A stretch of 64,000 nucleotides of DNA, from the NCBI GenBank assembly GCA_004551865.1, contig SFPR01000002.1, positions 11,533-75,532 of the forward strand. Reading direction: 5' to 3'. Below are positions 8,101-17,126 of this stretch, in pieces; within the stretch, counting starts at the first letter, position 1; every line of letters begins with the position of its first letter. This stretch comes from Bacteroidales bacterium (lineage in GTDB: Bacteria > Bacteroidota > Bacteroidia > Bacteroidales > P3). The notes under the pieces are model-generated. The model saw only the letters and a list, made by a program, of their open reading frames with translations. It ran no database searches and had not been told where the DNA came from. The translations under genes and the position numbers were made by a program.

Positions 8101-8928
8101 CTATTGAATTACATCGAAGTTGTCGAATGGTTTGTCGTCGGAAATGAGGTTGCCTTGTCTGCCTATGGAGTAGTACATTGTCGGATTGCCCGAGGTTTTT
8201 AGCCATACATATCTGTTCATCAGGAAGTTGAAGAAGTATCTTCCGCATAGTTCGGCATTGGAGTGTGCCAATAGGTAGGCATCGTTGGGGTTTATCTTCG
8301 TGAGGGTGTAGTCTGCATAGTATTGTCCGCCTGTTTTTTCGATAAATCCAAAGAAATCGTCCGTTGTTTCGTCATCGGCAAAGAAGATAAGGCAGGTGTT
8401 GGTGTCCGAGGTGTTGTATTTGAGCCATGTGTTCCACCTTATGCCGCTCAAAAGTTTGGTGTAGCTTATTGTTTGGTTGTTGTCTTTTGCTGCAATGGTG
8501 TCATTGACCACAAATTCTTCCAACTCAAACTGTGCAACTTGGAGTGTGTGTTCGTTGGGTTGAAGGGTTTGTGGGAAGCTGTCTGCCTTGCATTCTCTGA
8601 CATCAAATCCGAACGAGTTAAGCGTGGAAAGGAACTTGGTCTTAAAGACAGACAGCAAGATACTGTCGTTTACCTTGTCGCTAACAAGGGTATATTTCTT
8701 GGTGAGAAGGTCTTTTGTCTCGGCGTCAAGCTCATCAAATCCTTCCATCATCGAGAGCGTGGTGTTGGTGTGCAGTATTTCATCTACAAAATCGACATAT
8801 ACCACTTCGGTTTTTGATTTATCTTTCTGGTTTTCAATAAACTCTCTTGCAAAGTTCTGACTTTGTACCGCAAGAGGCACAAAGCCCGAAACTAATATGC
8901 AAACTGCTGTAAACAAATTTCTTATCAT
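8101..8928 (-). CDS. Secreted protein of unknown function
   Basis: 275 residues with an N-terminal signal peptide (hydrophobic residues ~5-22, cleavage near VQSQ). I do not recognise a named family. The mature part is acidic with alternating hydrophobic stretches; the tail contains a repeated aromatic pattern (GRYFFNFLMNRYVWLK) and ends at NFDVIQ. Location is periplasm or outer membrane. It starts 13 bp after the parC stop, so it is probably the last gene of the TPM-lemA-parC unit; nothing links it functionally to topoisomerase IV. Confidence 0.65.
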   Translation of the reverse strand: MIRNLFTAVCILVSGFVPLAVQSQNFAREFIENQKDKSKTEVVYVDFVDEILHTNTTLSMMEGFDELDAETKDLLTKKYTLVSDKVNDSILLSVFKTKFLSTLNSFGFDVRECKADSFPQTLQPNEHTLQVAQFELEEFVVNDTIAAKDNNQTISYTKLLSGIRWNTWLKYNTSDTNTCLIFFADDETTDDFFGFIEKTGGQYYADYTLTKINPNDAYLLAHSNAELCGRYFFNFLMNRYVWLKTSGNPTMYYSIGRQGNLISDDKPFDNFDVIQ

Positions 8929-8941
8929 GTCTATATGTTTT

Positions 8942-11500
8942 TTAGAATAATGAGCCTTGTATGGTGTCTTTATCGTTTAACTCGCTCGAAAAGTTGTCAA
9001 AGTCTTCATCGTCTTGTGTTGTTTCGCTCTCTTGCTCGTATGCAAGGGGTTCAAGCCAATGGATTTGGGCATCTTTGTTTTTGCTTACTCGTTTTCCTTT
9101 GGCTCTCCACTTGTATATGTCGCACAATTCGGTGAGTTCGTATTCTTTTCCTTCGATTTCTGCCCTCGGAAGCCAATCGGTAGAGAAGGTTTTCAGCTCT
9201 GCTCCTTCCTGATCTTCAAAGATGTTGATTTTCTTGTTGTTTAGTTCGACTATGAAGCGTTTGAGATAGAGCGATTGTCTGTCTTTGTCGATGTAGAAGA
9301 CCGAAAGGGGTTTGTCGCTCACGAACTTTTCGATGTGAATAAGGTCGTCGTCAAAGTGGTTTGACAAGTCGTAGTTGGTAACTCTGTAATGTCCCGAGGC
9401 ATAAAGGGTGAGTATTTTGTCGTCTGAGGAGAACTCTCCCAAAAAGATGCCTCTTTGGTCGGTGTTCAATCGCTTTATGTCTTGGTCAAACCATATCTTG
9501 ATTGCACTGAGGGTCGATATGCCTTCGGTTTTGCGGCTTATGCTCGATATGACTCGGTGTGTGAGTATGTTGCCTTTTGAGCCTCGCGACTTGATTGCAA
9601 GGTCGGCAAAGTTGTATTCCATTCTGTTGGTCTTCAAACGGGGTGCAGGCTTCATAACTACGTTTATCACTTCGGCTTCTCCGTTTGGATTGACACTCAT
9701 ATAAACTATCTTTGAGCCTTTTGTGCCTTGTGTGATGTCGTAATCTCGCGAGCGTATGATGCTTGTGATGTTAAATCGCTTGACATAGTATTTGCCGAAA
9801 GCTCCGTCTTGATAGACAACGTTGAATGTGGTTCGGCTGTCGTTCTTTCTGAACACTCCGACGTACAATATCTTCTTGCCGACATATTCTTTCTCTTGTA
9901 CCTTTCGCACGGTGTAAGTTCCGTCTTTCCTTATGATGAGTATGTCGTCTATTGCCGAACAATCGCACACATATTCGCCCCCTTTGAGCTTGTAACCTAC
10001 AAATCCGTCGGCATAGTTGCAACAAAGCTTTTCGTTGGCTATCGCAACAGTGGTTTCTTCTATCACGTCAAAGTTGCGTATCTCGGTTTTTCTTGTCCGA
10101 TTTTTGCCATATTTGTTTTTAATTCGCTCAAAGTATGCAATGGCATAGTCAATCAGGTTGTCCAAGTCTTTTTGTACGGCGGCAATGTCGTCTTTGATTG
10201 CAATCAAAGTGTCGTCGGCTCGGTCGCTGTTGTATTTGGATATGCGGTCTATTGGTATTTTTCTAAGGCGATGAACATCGTCTATGGTAACTTCTCTTAT
10301 CAGGTTTTTGACAAAGGGTTGCAAGCCTTTCATTATTGCATCGTCAATCGCCTGATCGGAAGTACATTTTTCCATTTTCTTATATACGCCCTCCTTGATG
10401 AAGATTCGCTCCAAGGAAATCCAATTCCACTTTTCGGTTAGCTCTTCGAGGGCTATTTCAAGCTCTTTTTTGAGCAGCTTTACGGTGTTTTCGGTCGATA
10501 CTCTGAGTATTTCGCTCACCGAGGCAAAGCGTGGCTTCTCGTTTTCGATAACACAGGAGTTTGGAGACAGGCTTACCTCGCAGTCGGTGAAGGCATAGAG
10601 TGCGTCAATGGTCTGATCGACCGATGTATCGCTCGGAATAGAGATGTTAATCTCGACTTCGGCTGCCGTATTGTTGTCTATCTTTTTGATTTTCAGCTGT
10701 CCCTTGTCGCAGGCTTTGACAATCGAATCGATAAGGCTGTCTGCCGTTGTGCCGAAAGGAACTTCTGTTATGGAGATTGTGCGTTGGTCTATCTGCTTTA
10801 TGCGTGCCCTTACTCTCAAACGCCCTCCCCTCAGACCGTCATTGTATTTTGAGACTTCCATCAAGCCTCCCGTCGGAAAATCGGGGTAGATGCAGAACTC
10901 TTCTCCTCTCAATATGGCAATGGAAGCGTCAATCAGTTCGTTGAAGTTGTGAGGAAGAATTTCGCAAGCCAATCCCACCGCAATGCCTTTTGCTCCTTGT
11001 GCAAGCAAAAGAGGAAACTTGACAGGCAAAGTGTCAGGCTCCATGTTCCTTCCGTCGTATGAGGGGTGGAAAGTGGTAGTCTTTGGATTGAATACGACTT
11101 CTAATGCAAATTCTGACAGACGTGCTTCTATGTATCGGGGAGCTGCCGCTCCGTCTCCCGTGAGAATGTTTCCCCAGTTGCCTTGGCAGTCTATCAACAA
11201 GTCTTTTTGACCCATTGTAACCAAGGCTCCTGCGATTGAAGCGTCTCCGTGAGGGTGGTACTTCATGGTATTTCCCACTATGTTGGCGACTTTGTTGTAG
11301 CGTCCGTCTTCCAACTCTCTCATAGAGTGGAGTATTCGTCGCTGAACGGGCTTCAATCCGTCATTGATGTGCGGAACGGCTCTCTCAAGTATCACATAAG
11401 AGGCATAATCCAAGAACCAGTCTTGAAACATTCCCCTTATGCTTGTGGTCTTGTGGGTTGTAATCTCGTTGTCAGAGTATGTGTTGTCTTCCATCGGCAT
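8942..11500 (-). CDS. parC: DNA topoisomerase IV subunit A (ParC)
   Basis: An 852-residue type IIA topoisomerase A subunit, which breaks and rejoins DNA and with ParE decatenates daughter chromosomes. Visible are DGLKPVQRRILH at residues ~48-59, YHPHGDASI, and the active-site tyrosine in APRYIEARL (Tyr123). The C-terminal third is the DNA-wrapping domain, here with an acidic end (TTQDDEDFDNFSSELND). The gene is assigned to ParC rather than GyrA because its partner at 23.7-25.6 kb is ParE-like and because the C-terminal GyrA box is not evident. It lies between lemA (9 bp upstream) and the secreted-protein gene. Confidence 0.9.
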   Translation of the reverse strand: MPMEDNTYSDNEITTHKTTSIRGMFQDWFLDYASYVILERAVPHINDGLKPVQRRILHSMRELEDGRYNKVANIVGNTMKYHPHGDASIAGALVTMGQKDLLIDCQGNWGNILTGDGAAAPRYIEARLSEFALEVVFNPKTTTFHPSYDGRNMEPDTLPVKFPLLLAQGAKGIAVGLACEILPHNFNELIDASIAILRGEEFCIYPDFPTGGLMEVSKYNDGLRGGRLRVRARIKQIDQRTISITEVPFGTTADSLIDSIVKACDKGQLKIKKIDNNTAAEVEINISIPSDTSVDQTIDALYAFTDCEVSLSPNSCVIENEKPRFASVSEILRVSTENTVKLLKKELEIALEELTEKWNWISLERIFIKEGVYKKMEKCTSDQAIDDAIMKGLQPFVKNLIREVTIDDVHRLRKIPIDRISKYNSDRADDTLIAIKDDIAAVQKDLDNLIDYAIAYFERIKNKYGKNRTRKTEIRNFDVIEETTVAIANEKLCCNYADGFVGYKLKGGEYVCDCSAIDDILIIRKDGTYTVRKVQEKEYVGKKILYVGVFRKNDSRTTFNVVYQDGAFGKYYVKRFNITSIIRSRDYDITQGTKGSKIVYMSVNPNGEAEVINVVMKPAPRLKTNRMEYNFADLAIKSRGSKGNILTHRVISSISRKTEGISTLSAIKIWFDQDIKRLNTDQRGIFLGEFSSDDKILTLYASGHYRVTNYDLSNHFDDDLIHIEKFVSDKPLSVFYIDKDRQSLYLKRFIVELNNKKINIFEDQEGAELKTFSTDWLPRAEIEGKEYELTELCDIYKWRAKGKRVSKNKDAQIHWLEPLAYEQESETTQDDEDFDNFSSELNDKDTIQGSLF

Positions 11501-11509
11501 AGTGTATGA

Positions 11510-12100
11510 TTAAAACTCCACTTGGGGAGCAACATCTGCACCTTTTTGTGCTTCAAAGTATGCTTTCTTCTCAAATCCGAGGCAGGAAGCAGCTATATTT
11601 GTGGGAAAGCGTCTTATGCTTGTGTTGTAATTGTTCACAATGTCGGCATAGCGTTGTCTTTCGACTGCAATTCGGTTTTCTGTTCCCTCGAGTTGTGATT
11701 GCAACTGCAAGAAATTTTGATTTGCTTTCAAGTCGGGATAACGCTCAATTACCACATTCAGACCCTTCAATGCAGAGCTGAGTGCGTCTTGAGACTGTTG
11801 AAACTGAGCCATCTGCTCTTGCGTTGCGTTGTTTGCGTCAATTTTTACTTGCGTTGCGTTGTTTCTTGCCTCTATGACTTTGAGCAAGGTCTCTTCCTCG
11901 TGCTTTGCATATCCCTTTACGGTGCTTACAAGATTTGGAATAAGGTCCATACGTCTCTGATATTGACTTTCGACCTTTGACCACTGCTGTGAGCAAGCCT
12001 CTTCTTTCTTTACAAGAGAGTTATAGGTGGTCAGAAAAAACAAACCTACGATTGCAACAAGTGCAACTACCACAATGATTGAAATGTTCTTTTTATTCAT
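11510..12100 (-). CDS. LemA family protein
   Basis: 196 residues: one N-terminal transmembrane helix (residues ~6-25), then an extracytoplasmic coiled helical domain with the LemA signatures YNSLVKKEEACSQQWSKVE, QRRMDLIPNLV and VKGYAKHEEETL, and NYNTSIRRFPTNIAA near the end. The cellular role of LemA is unsettled. As in many bacteria it lies next to a TPM-domain gene (12145-13386, 44 bp upstream), and parC follows 9 bp downstream. Confidence 0.93.
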   Translation of the reverse strand: MNKKNISIIVVVALVAIVGLFFLTTYNSLVKKEEACSQQWSKVESQYQRRMDLIPNLVSTVKGYAKHEEETLLKVIEARNNATQVKIDANNATQEQMAQFQQSQDALSSALKGLNVVIERYPDLKANQNFLQLQSQLEGTENRIAVERQRYADIVNNYNTSIRRFPTNIAASCLGFEKKAYFEAQKGADVAPQVEF

Positions 12101-12144
12101 ATTTGTAACTTTTTGTCTTGATATATAATATATGTGTTGCAGGC

Positions 12145-13386
12145 TCAGAACTTGCCGCCTCCGCCTCCGCCTCCCGAAAAGCCGCCTCCCCAGCCTCCCG
12201 AAAAGCCTCCGCCTTTGCCAATTCCGCCGCCCCCTCCTGCAACAATGACGGGAGGAGTTTTGGGAATAACGCTCAATTTCTCTCCTTTATGATGACAATT
12301 CTCACATTCATACACCGTTTTCATCAATCCGTCTTGAAGAGCCGTTGCATGGCTGACCACTTTCTCATACTTTTTGTGGTAGGTCTTTGCTTTGCACGAC
12401 GGACACTCCTGATAGCTTGAGAGGGTCTTGTCATACGAATAGACAAAGGTCGAATGGCATTTGTCGCACAACCATACGTCATAGTTTTTGCTGCCGAGGG
12501 TTTCTTCCAACTGCTTAACCTCATCGAGATATTGGTCTTCTTCTGCTTCGGAAAGAAGTTTCATCTTCGCTCCACACTCACAGACTATCTTCTTTCGCCT
12601 TACCCCGGGAATGATTATACCATATATGCAGATAAGAAGCACAATCAAAGAGGGCAAAAACACAAATCCTACAACAATCCACCCGATTGAGTGTTTTTTT
12701 ATTCTACGTATCTTATCGACTTTGTATTTCGGATTGATCTTTGAGCCTGAGCGAGAGATAAAAACAAGAGCAAGCACAAGGAATACTCCACACAGAATTG
12801 CATATATTGTATTAAACGTACTCATGTCGGCAGGTTCTTTCGGAGCAAAGCCGTTCTGCTCATACTCATCGTAGATAACGGAACATACTCTCTCTACTCC
12901 CGAGAGCATTCCTCCCGACCAATCTCCCTTTTTGAAAAGGGGAGCCATCGTTTCTTGAAAAATTTCGGTTGCCTTGCTATCTGTCAATGCTCCCTCCAAG
13001 CCGTAGCCTGTCCTCATAAACAAATCGCGAGCTTTTACACACAGAAGAATTATCAATCCATTGTCAGAGCCTTTCTGTCCAACCTTCCAAAGGTCGAAGA
13101 GTTCCATCGACAAATCTCTTGCCGAGCAATCCTCATTTCCGTTTATCACAACAACCGCCACTTGTGCCGTTGTCTTGCGATAAAGCGTGTCCAACATGCT
13201 GTTTATCTTTGCTTCGGTCTGTTCGTCAAGCAGGTTGTCTTGGTCTGACACATAGCACGAAGGGCAAATCTTCTTGGGGTCGAGAATATCCTTTGCTTCT
13301 ATCGACTGACTTCTGACTTTGCTGCCGCAAAGAAGTGTAAGAACCAAAAATATCAAGGTGCAAAGCACCCGAAATGTTGTTTTCAT
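12145..13386 (-). CDS. TPM-domain (YgcG-type) membrane protein with Gly-rich tail
   Basis: 413 residues from the ATG at 13384-13386, chosen because it gives a clean signal peptide (MKTTFRVLCTLIFLVLTLL) and lies 30 bp after a promoter box. Residues ~40-190 are a TPM domain (YVSDQDNLLDEQTEAKINSM, LYRKTTAQVAVVVING, GLIILLCVKARDLFMRTGYG). Two transmembrane helices follow, then a zinc-ribbon-like segment with CxC and several CxxC pairs (VCECGAK, LCDKCH, CPSCK, CENCH), and a tail of Gly/Ser repeats ending GGGGKF. TPM proteins are implicated in envelope stress or photosystem repair, but no enzymatic role is safe to infer. First gene of the lemA-parC unit. Confidence 0.88.
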   Translation of the reverse strand: MKTTFRVLCTLIFLVLTLLCGSKVRSQSIEAKDILDPKKICPSCYVSDQDNLLDEQTEAKINSMLDTLYRKTTAQVAVVVINGNEDCSARDLSMELFDLWKVGQKGSDNGLIILLCVKARDLFMRTGYGLEGALTDSKATEIFQETMAPLFKKGDWSGGMLSGVERVCSVIYDEYEQNGFAPKEPADMSTFNTIYAILCGVFLVLALVFISRSGSKINPKYKVDKIRRIKKHSIGWIVVGFVFLPSLIVLLICIYGIIIPGVRRKKIVCECGAKMKLLSEAEEDQYLDEVKQLEETLGSKNYDVWLCDKCHSTFVYSYDKTLSSYQECPSCKAKTYHKKYEKVVSHATALQDGLMKTVYECENCHHKGEKLSVIPKTPPVIVAGGGGGIGKGGGFSGGWGGGFSGGGGGGGKF

Positions 13387-13416
13387 TCTGTAAATCCGAG
13401 CCTTGTTTTTGAGGAA

Positions 13417-13424
13417 CAAAGTTA
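13417..13424 (-). promoter_or_regulatory. -7 box of the TPM-lemA-parC unit
   Basis: TAACTTTG on the minus strand fits TAnnTTTG, 30 bp before the TPM start codon. No clear -33 box. Confidence 0.5.
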
Positions 13425-13497
13425 GAATTTTTTTTTGAATTGCTTGAAATCTGCCAAAAAAAAGTCTGCCGAAGCGGCTCTTTGTCAAAAAAATTCA

Positions 13498-13505
13498 TAG
13501 CTTTG
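13498..13505 (+). promoter_or_regulatory. -7 box of trxB
   Basis: TAGCTTTG matches TAnnTTTG, 34 bp upstream of the trxB ATG. No TTTG at the standard distance. Confidence 0.5.
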
Positions 13506-13539
13506 CAATCACAAAAACAAATCGAAAAAATAAATCATA

Positions 13540-14484
13540 ATGAACACAGAAAAGATAAAATGCCTCATCATAGGCTCAGGTCCGGCCGGCTATACAGCAG
13601 CCATTTATGCAGCAAGAGCAGACCTTAACCCCGTTGTATTTGAGGGAATGCAGGCAGGAGGACAGCTGACTATCACAACAGAGATTGAAAACTTCCCCGG
13701 ATACCCCGAGGGTGTTGCAGGTACTGAAATGATGTCTCAGTTGAAAGCTCAGGCAGAAAGATTTGGAACTTCCGTTCGACCCGAAAGCATAACCAAAGCA
13801 GATTTCAGCCACCGACCTTTTGCAATCGAAACAGAAAGCGGAGCAAACATTTTGGCAGAAAGCGTCATTATTGCAACTGGAGCAAGTGCAAGATGGTTGG
13901 GATTGGAAAGCGAGCAGAAGTTTATGGGTCAGGGAGTTTCGGCTTGTGCAACTTGCGATGGCTTTTTCTACAAAAACCAAGTTGTTGCGGTAATCGGAGG
14001 AGGCGATACTGCCTGTGAGGAAGCAAGTTACTTGTCCAAGATATGCAAAAAGGTCTATTTGGTTGTAAGACGCAACGAGTTGAGAGCTTCAAAAGCCATG
14101 CAGGAAAGAGTGTTTGCCAACGAAAAGATAGAAGTGCTTTGGAATAGCAAACCAAACGAAATTTTGGGAGACATTGACGGCGTTAATGGTTTGAGAATAG
14201 AAGACTCCAAGAGCGGAGAGACCAAAGACATAGAGCTTATGGGAGTATTCCTTGCGATTGGACACAAACCAAACACCGACCTTTTCAAAGAACAAATCGA
14301 GCTTGACGCACAAGGCTACATCAAAACTTTGGATAAGAGCAGCAAAACGAACATTGAGGGTGTGTTTGCGGCAGGCGATGTCATGGACCCTTCGTATCGT
14401 CAAGCTATTGTGGCAGCCGGAAGCGGTTGTAAGGCAGCAATGGACTGCGAAAGGTTCTTGATAGAAAATCCGATAGCCGAATAG
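13540..14484 (+). CDS. trxB: Thioredoxin-disulfide reductase
   Basis: A 314-residue flavoenzyme that passes electrons from NADPH through FAD and a redox disulfide to thioredoxin. It shows the FAD-binding GSGPAG at residues 12-17, the catalytic CATCDG with Cys136 and Cys139, the NADPH-binding GGGDTACEEA, and the C-terminal FAD motif GVFAAGDVMD. Length is normal. Thioredoxin (43394-43711) is a plausible partner. A porin gene follows after 5 bp. Confidence 0.97.
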   Translation: MNTEKIKCLIIGSGPAGYTAAIYAARADLNPVVFEGMQAGGQLTITTEIENFPGYPEGVAGTEMMSQLKAQAERFGTSVRPESITKADFSHRPFAIETESGANILAESVIIATGASARWLGLESEQKFMGQGVSACATCDGFFYKNQVVAVIGGGDTACEEASYLSKICKKVYLVVRRNELRASKAMQERVFANEKIEVLWNSKPNEILGDIDGVNGLRIEDSKSGETKDIELMGVFLAIGHKPNTDLFKEQIELDAQGYIKTLDKSSKTNIEGVFAAGDVMDPSYRQAIVAAGSGCKAAMDCERFLIENPIAE

Positions 14485-14489
14485 AGAGA

Positions 14490-16304
14490 TTGAAACGTCG
14501 AAACATTTTTGTGTTTCTTGCATTTGTCGCAATAACTCTTTGTTTTAATTTGGCAAATGCACAATCTGACCAAGCGGACTCAACAAAAGACAATACAAAT
14601 GCCTTTGTTTTGAGTCCGCGTGGTGGTTTTGTCGTTGTGGAAGGGGCGTTTGACAATCCTCTCTCTTCTGTTCATCGTCCCGACAAGGCAGATAGAATTG
14701 ACAATGCTTTCTTTCAACGGCTTTCTACCCCTTCAAGTCCGTCTCAAAACTTGATTTTTGATTGCAATTCGACAACATCGCATTATTTTCTGCCCGATTT
14801 ATTTGCTGCATACACCTATCTGCCTCAAAATGTGCGATATTTTCAGACCTCAAAACCTCACAGCAATCTGAAATATTCAAGCAGTATCAATTCTTCTCAG
14901 TATTTCAGTGTTTTCCACACCCAAAATATTACGAGGAATTGGAACATCGGCTTGCAGTATGATGTCAATTACCTTGACGGAACGTTTGCAAAATCGAGCG
15001 TGATGAACCAATTTTTCAATCTGACAACCAATTACATAAGCAACAACGGACGTTATCGGATTGCAGGGGCGTTCATTCGCAATCGGGCTTACGTTTTGGA
15101 AAACGGAGGCTTGCTTTCGGATTCTTTGTTTCAAAACCAACTCTTCTCAAAACCCGAAACCTATCCTACAAATCTCTCGGAAGGTTCTTCCAAATACAAA
15201 ACTGCCGATTTTTCTCTTTATCAGAGCTTTGACTTCAATCGAAACAGCTCTTCGGAAGGCAGAATATTCAACCCCGGAACGCTATCTCTTCAAACTAACT
15301 TCATGCGTTCGGCTCGTCTTTACAAGGACGAATACCTCATAGAGGCGGATTCTCTTGCCACACGCTCGCTTCAAAACAATCTTTTTTGGACAAACGAAAC
15401 AAAAACGAACAAACATCTGATTGTAAACCTCGGTGTGAAACACGAATTGCTGATGTTTTCTCACAAGAGCAACTCTCCGGTTTTCAATATATTAAGTCCG
15501 ACTGCAAAGGTGGTGTTCAACCACAAAATGTTCTCATTTTCGGCAGAGGGAACAAGGAGTTTATTGTCCGAGAGCTACAATGGCGATTTTGATTTGAGAG
15601 CTTCGGCTTCCATGTCGGTGAAAAACAACCATATATGCATCCTTGCAGGCAGCGGAAAGCAATCCAATCAATATATTTATTCGCATTATGTGGGGGAAAA
15701 CCAATCATGGGATTTGCCACAAGAGAAAACAGACTACGCTTTTTTGAAAGCAAGTTATTGGTTTGCAGATATATTGACCTGCAACTTGAATTATTTTCGC
15801 ACAAACAACCGTCCTGTGATGAGAAGCAGCGACATGACAATCGTTTACAGCGACATTATCAACATTATTCAGGCTCAAATACTCGCAAAAAAAGAATGGC
15901 AACACTTTGGTTTGCAGACAAATTGCGTTTTTCAGCACATTGACGACGAAACTTATCTTCATTTGCCTCTCTTTATGGCAAAACAAAGTATCTATTTCAA
16001 ATTCAGTCTTTTCGGAGGCAAGTTGGAGAGCAATACCGGCATAGATTTGAGATACAACACCTCATACTATGCCGACAAATACCTACCCGAGTTTGGTCTT
16101 TTTGCCTATCAGTCTGAAACCAAGAGCGGTAACTATCCCTATTGCGACATTTTCGTCAATGCTCGCATAGATAAGTGCAATGTATTTCTCGCTCTTTCAC
16201 ATCCGTATGCAGGTTTGTTTGGCTACAACTACATTTCCACACCCCTATATCCCGAAGAGGGTTTGTCATTACGCTGGGGTTTGAGCTGGAATTTCGTCAA
16301 TTAG
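14490..16304 (+). CDS. Putative outer-membrane beta-barrel porin
   Basis: 604 residues starting at a TTG codon (14490-14492) 5 bp after trxB; this start gives an N-terminal signal peptide (FVFLAFVAITLCFNLANAQ). After a short linker the protein is a run of amphipathic, aromatic-bounded strands with Asn/Tyr-rich turns and a C-terminal aromatic strand (LRWGLSWNFVN), typical of the 'putative porin' family (Porin_10-like) of Bacteroidetes. It would sit in the outer membrane; substrate unknown. No plug domain or TonB box is visible, so it is not a TonB-dependent receptor. Downstream lies the family A array. Confidence 0.75.
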   Translation: MKRRNIFVFLAFVAITLCFNLANAQSDQADSTKDNTNAFVLSPRGGFVVVEGAFDNPLSSVHRPDKADRIDNAFFQRLSTPSSPSQNLIFDCNSTTSHYFLPDLFAAYTYLPQNVRYFQTSKPHSNLKYSSSINSSQYFSVFHTQNITRNWNIGLQYDVNYLDGTFAKSSVMNQFFNLTTNYISNNGRYRIAGAFIRNRAYVLENGGLLSDSLFQNQLFSKPETYPTNLSEGSSKYKTADFSLYQSFDFNRNSSSEGRIFNPGTLSLQTNFMRSARLYKDEYLIEADSLATRSLQNNLFWTNETKTNKHLIVNLGVKHELLMFSHKSNSPVFNILSPTAKVVFNHKMFSFSAEGTRSLLSESYNGDFDLRASASMSVKNNHICILAGSGKQSNQYIYSHYVGENQSWDLPQEKTDYAFLKASYWFADILTCNLNYFRTNNRPVMRSSDMTIVYSDIINIIQAQILAKKEWQHFGLQTNCVFQHIDDETYLHLPLFMAKQSIYFKFSLFGGKLESNTGIDLRYNTSYYADKYLPEFGLFAYQSETKSGNYPYCDIFVNARIDKCNVFLALSHPYAGLFGYNYISTPLYPEEGLSLRWGLSWNFVN

Positions 16305-16352
16305 CCAATTCTTCTGCACGGTTTTTCTCAGTTTTTCGGCATTTGAAACTCA

Positions 16353-16510
16353 AAAGATGCGATTATCAACAATTATTACACCTTGATAATCGGATTATCT
16401 TCTCATGATAATGGTATTATCTTGGCGTGATAATGGTATTATTTTCCCATGATAATCGGATTATCACGGCGTGATAATCCGATTATCAACAAAAAATTTT
16501 TTGATAATCA
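16353..16510. repeat. Family A array: five palindromes at exact 22-bp steps, flanked by half-sites
   Basis: 15-bp palindromes begin at 16385, 16407, 16429, 16451 and 16473, each exactly 22 bp from the next. Centres are CGG, GGT, GGT, CGG, CCG; the third ends ATTATT. The 7-bp linkers alternate in type: TTCTCAT, TTGGCGT, TTCCCAT, ACGGCGT. Outside, half-sites (CGATTATC ending 16367; GATAATCA from 16503) are separated from the array by 15-17 bp A/T-rich linkers. The array fills a convergent intergenic gap. Confidence 0.92.
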
Positions 16511-16569
16511 TAGAAAAGCTCGACAGAATTGCCGATTTATCTCTTGCTATCTTCGTGATAATATGAACT

Positions 16570-17106
16570 TTACAAGTATTTGCAAAGCACTTGCCAAAGA
16601 ACAATGGCACAACTGTTACATACGTTGAGGGAATGTTTCGTTCCGAACTGCGGAATTTCTATCGAATCGTTGCTGCTGTTTACAACTTCTTGCTGCACTC
16701 CTTCGACTTCATTGCCAAAGACGAGTGCTATCTTTTCGTTTTTGTCGATTTGCAGATTGTTGAGGGCAATGCTGTTTTGTGTCTGCTCGACTGCATAGAC
16801 TTTATAACCCTTGGTTTTCAGCTCGTTCACCACTTTCAGGCTATCTTCTTCATATCTCCATTGCACGCTTTCGGTTGCTCCGAGTGCAGTCTTTTGAATA
16901 TCGCGGTGAGGAGGCTTGGGTGTTATTCCGCAAAGCAACAATTCTTCTACCAAAAAGGCATCGCAAGTTCTGAAAATGCTGCCTACGTTGTTCATACTGC
17001 GAACATTATCCAACACAACCACAATCGGATTTTTCTTTGCCGCCTTAAATTCGTCTATACTCTTGCGAAAGAGTTGTTCGCTTGTCAGTTTGGTTCTTTC
17101 TTTCAT
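16570..17106 (-). CDS. TrmH/SpoU-family RNA 2'-O-methyltransferase
   Basis: 178 residues, the size of a minimal SPOUT methyltransferase. Motif 1 (VLDNVRSMNNVGSIFRTCDAF, about residues 31-51), motif 2 (ALVFGNEVEGV) and motif 3 (IPQFGTKHSLNVCNSCAIVLW) of the SpoU family are all present, including the catalytic Asn-Arg region. It would 2'-O-methylate a ribose in tRNA or rRNA; the target cannot be told. It begins 20 bp after the second GldN-like gene. Confidence 0.92.
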   Translation of the reverse strand: MKERTKLTSEQLFRKSIDEFKAAKKNPIVVVLDNVRSMNNVGSIFRTCDAFLVEELLLCGITPKPPHRDIQKTALGATESVQWRYEEDSLKVVNELKTKGYKVYAVEQTQNSIALNNLQIDKNEKIALVFGNEVEGVQQEVVNSSNDSIEIPQFGTKHSLNVCNSCAIVLWQVLCKYL

Positions 17107-17126
17107 CGTTTTGTCTTTCCGTCTTC

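Noticed and set aside
9728..10441. 237-codon plus-strand frame in parC
   Set aside because: Antisense shadow of the C-terminal half of ParC.
16385..16487. CRISPR array
   Set aside because: The 15-bp repeats are palindromic, spacers are only 7 bp and are themselves recurrent; no cas genes nearby.
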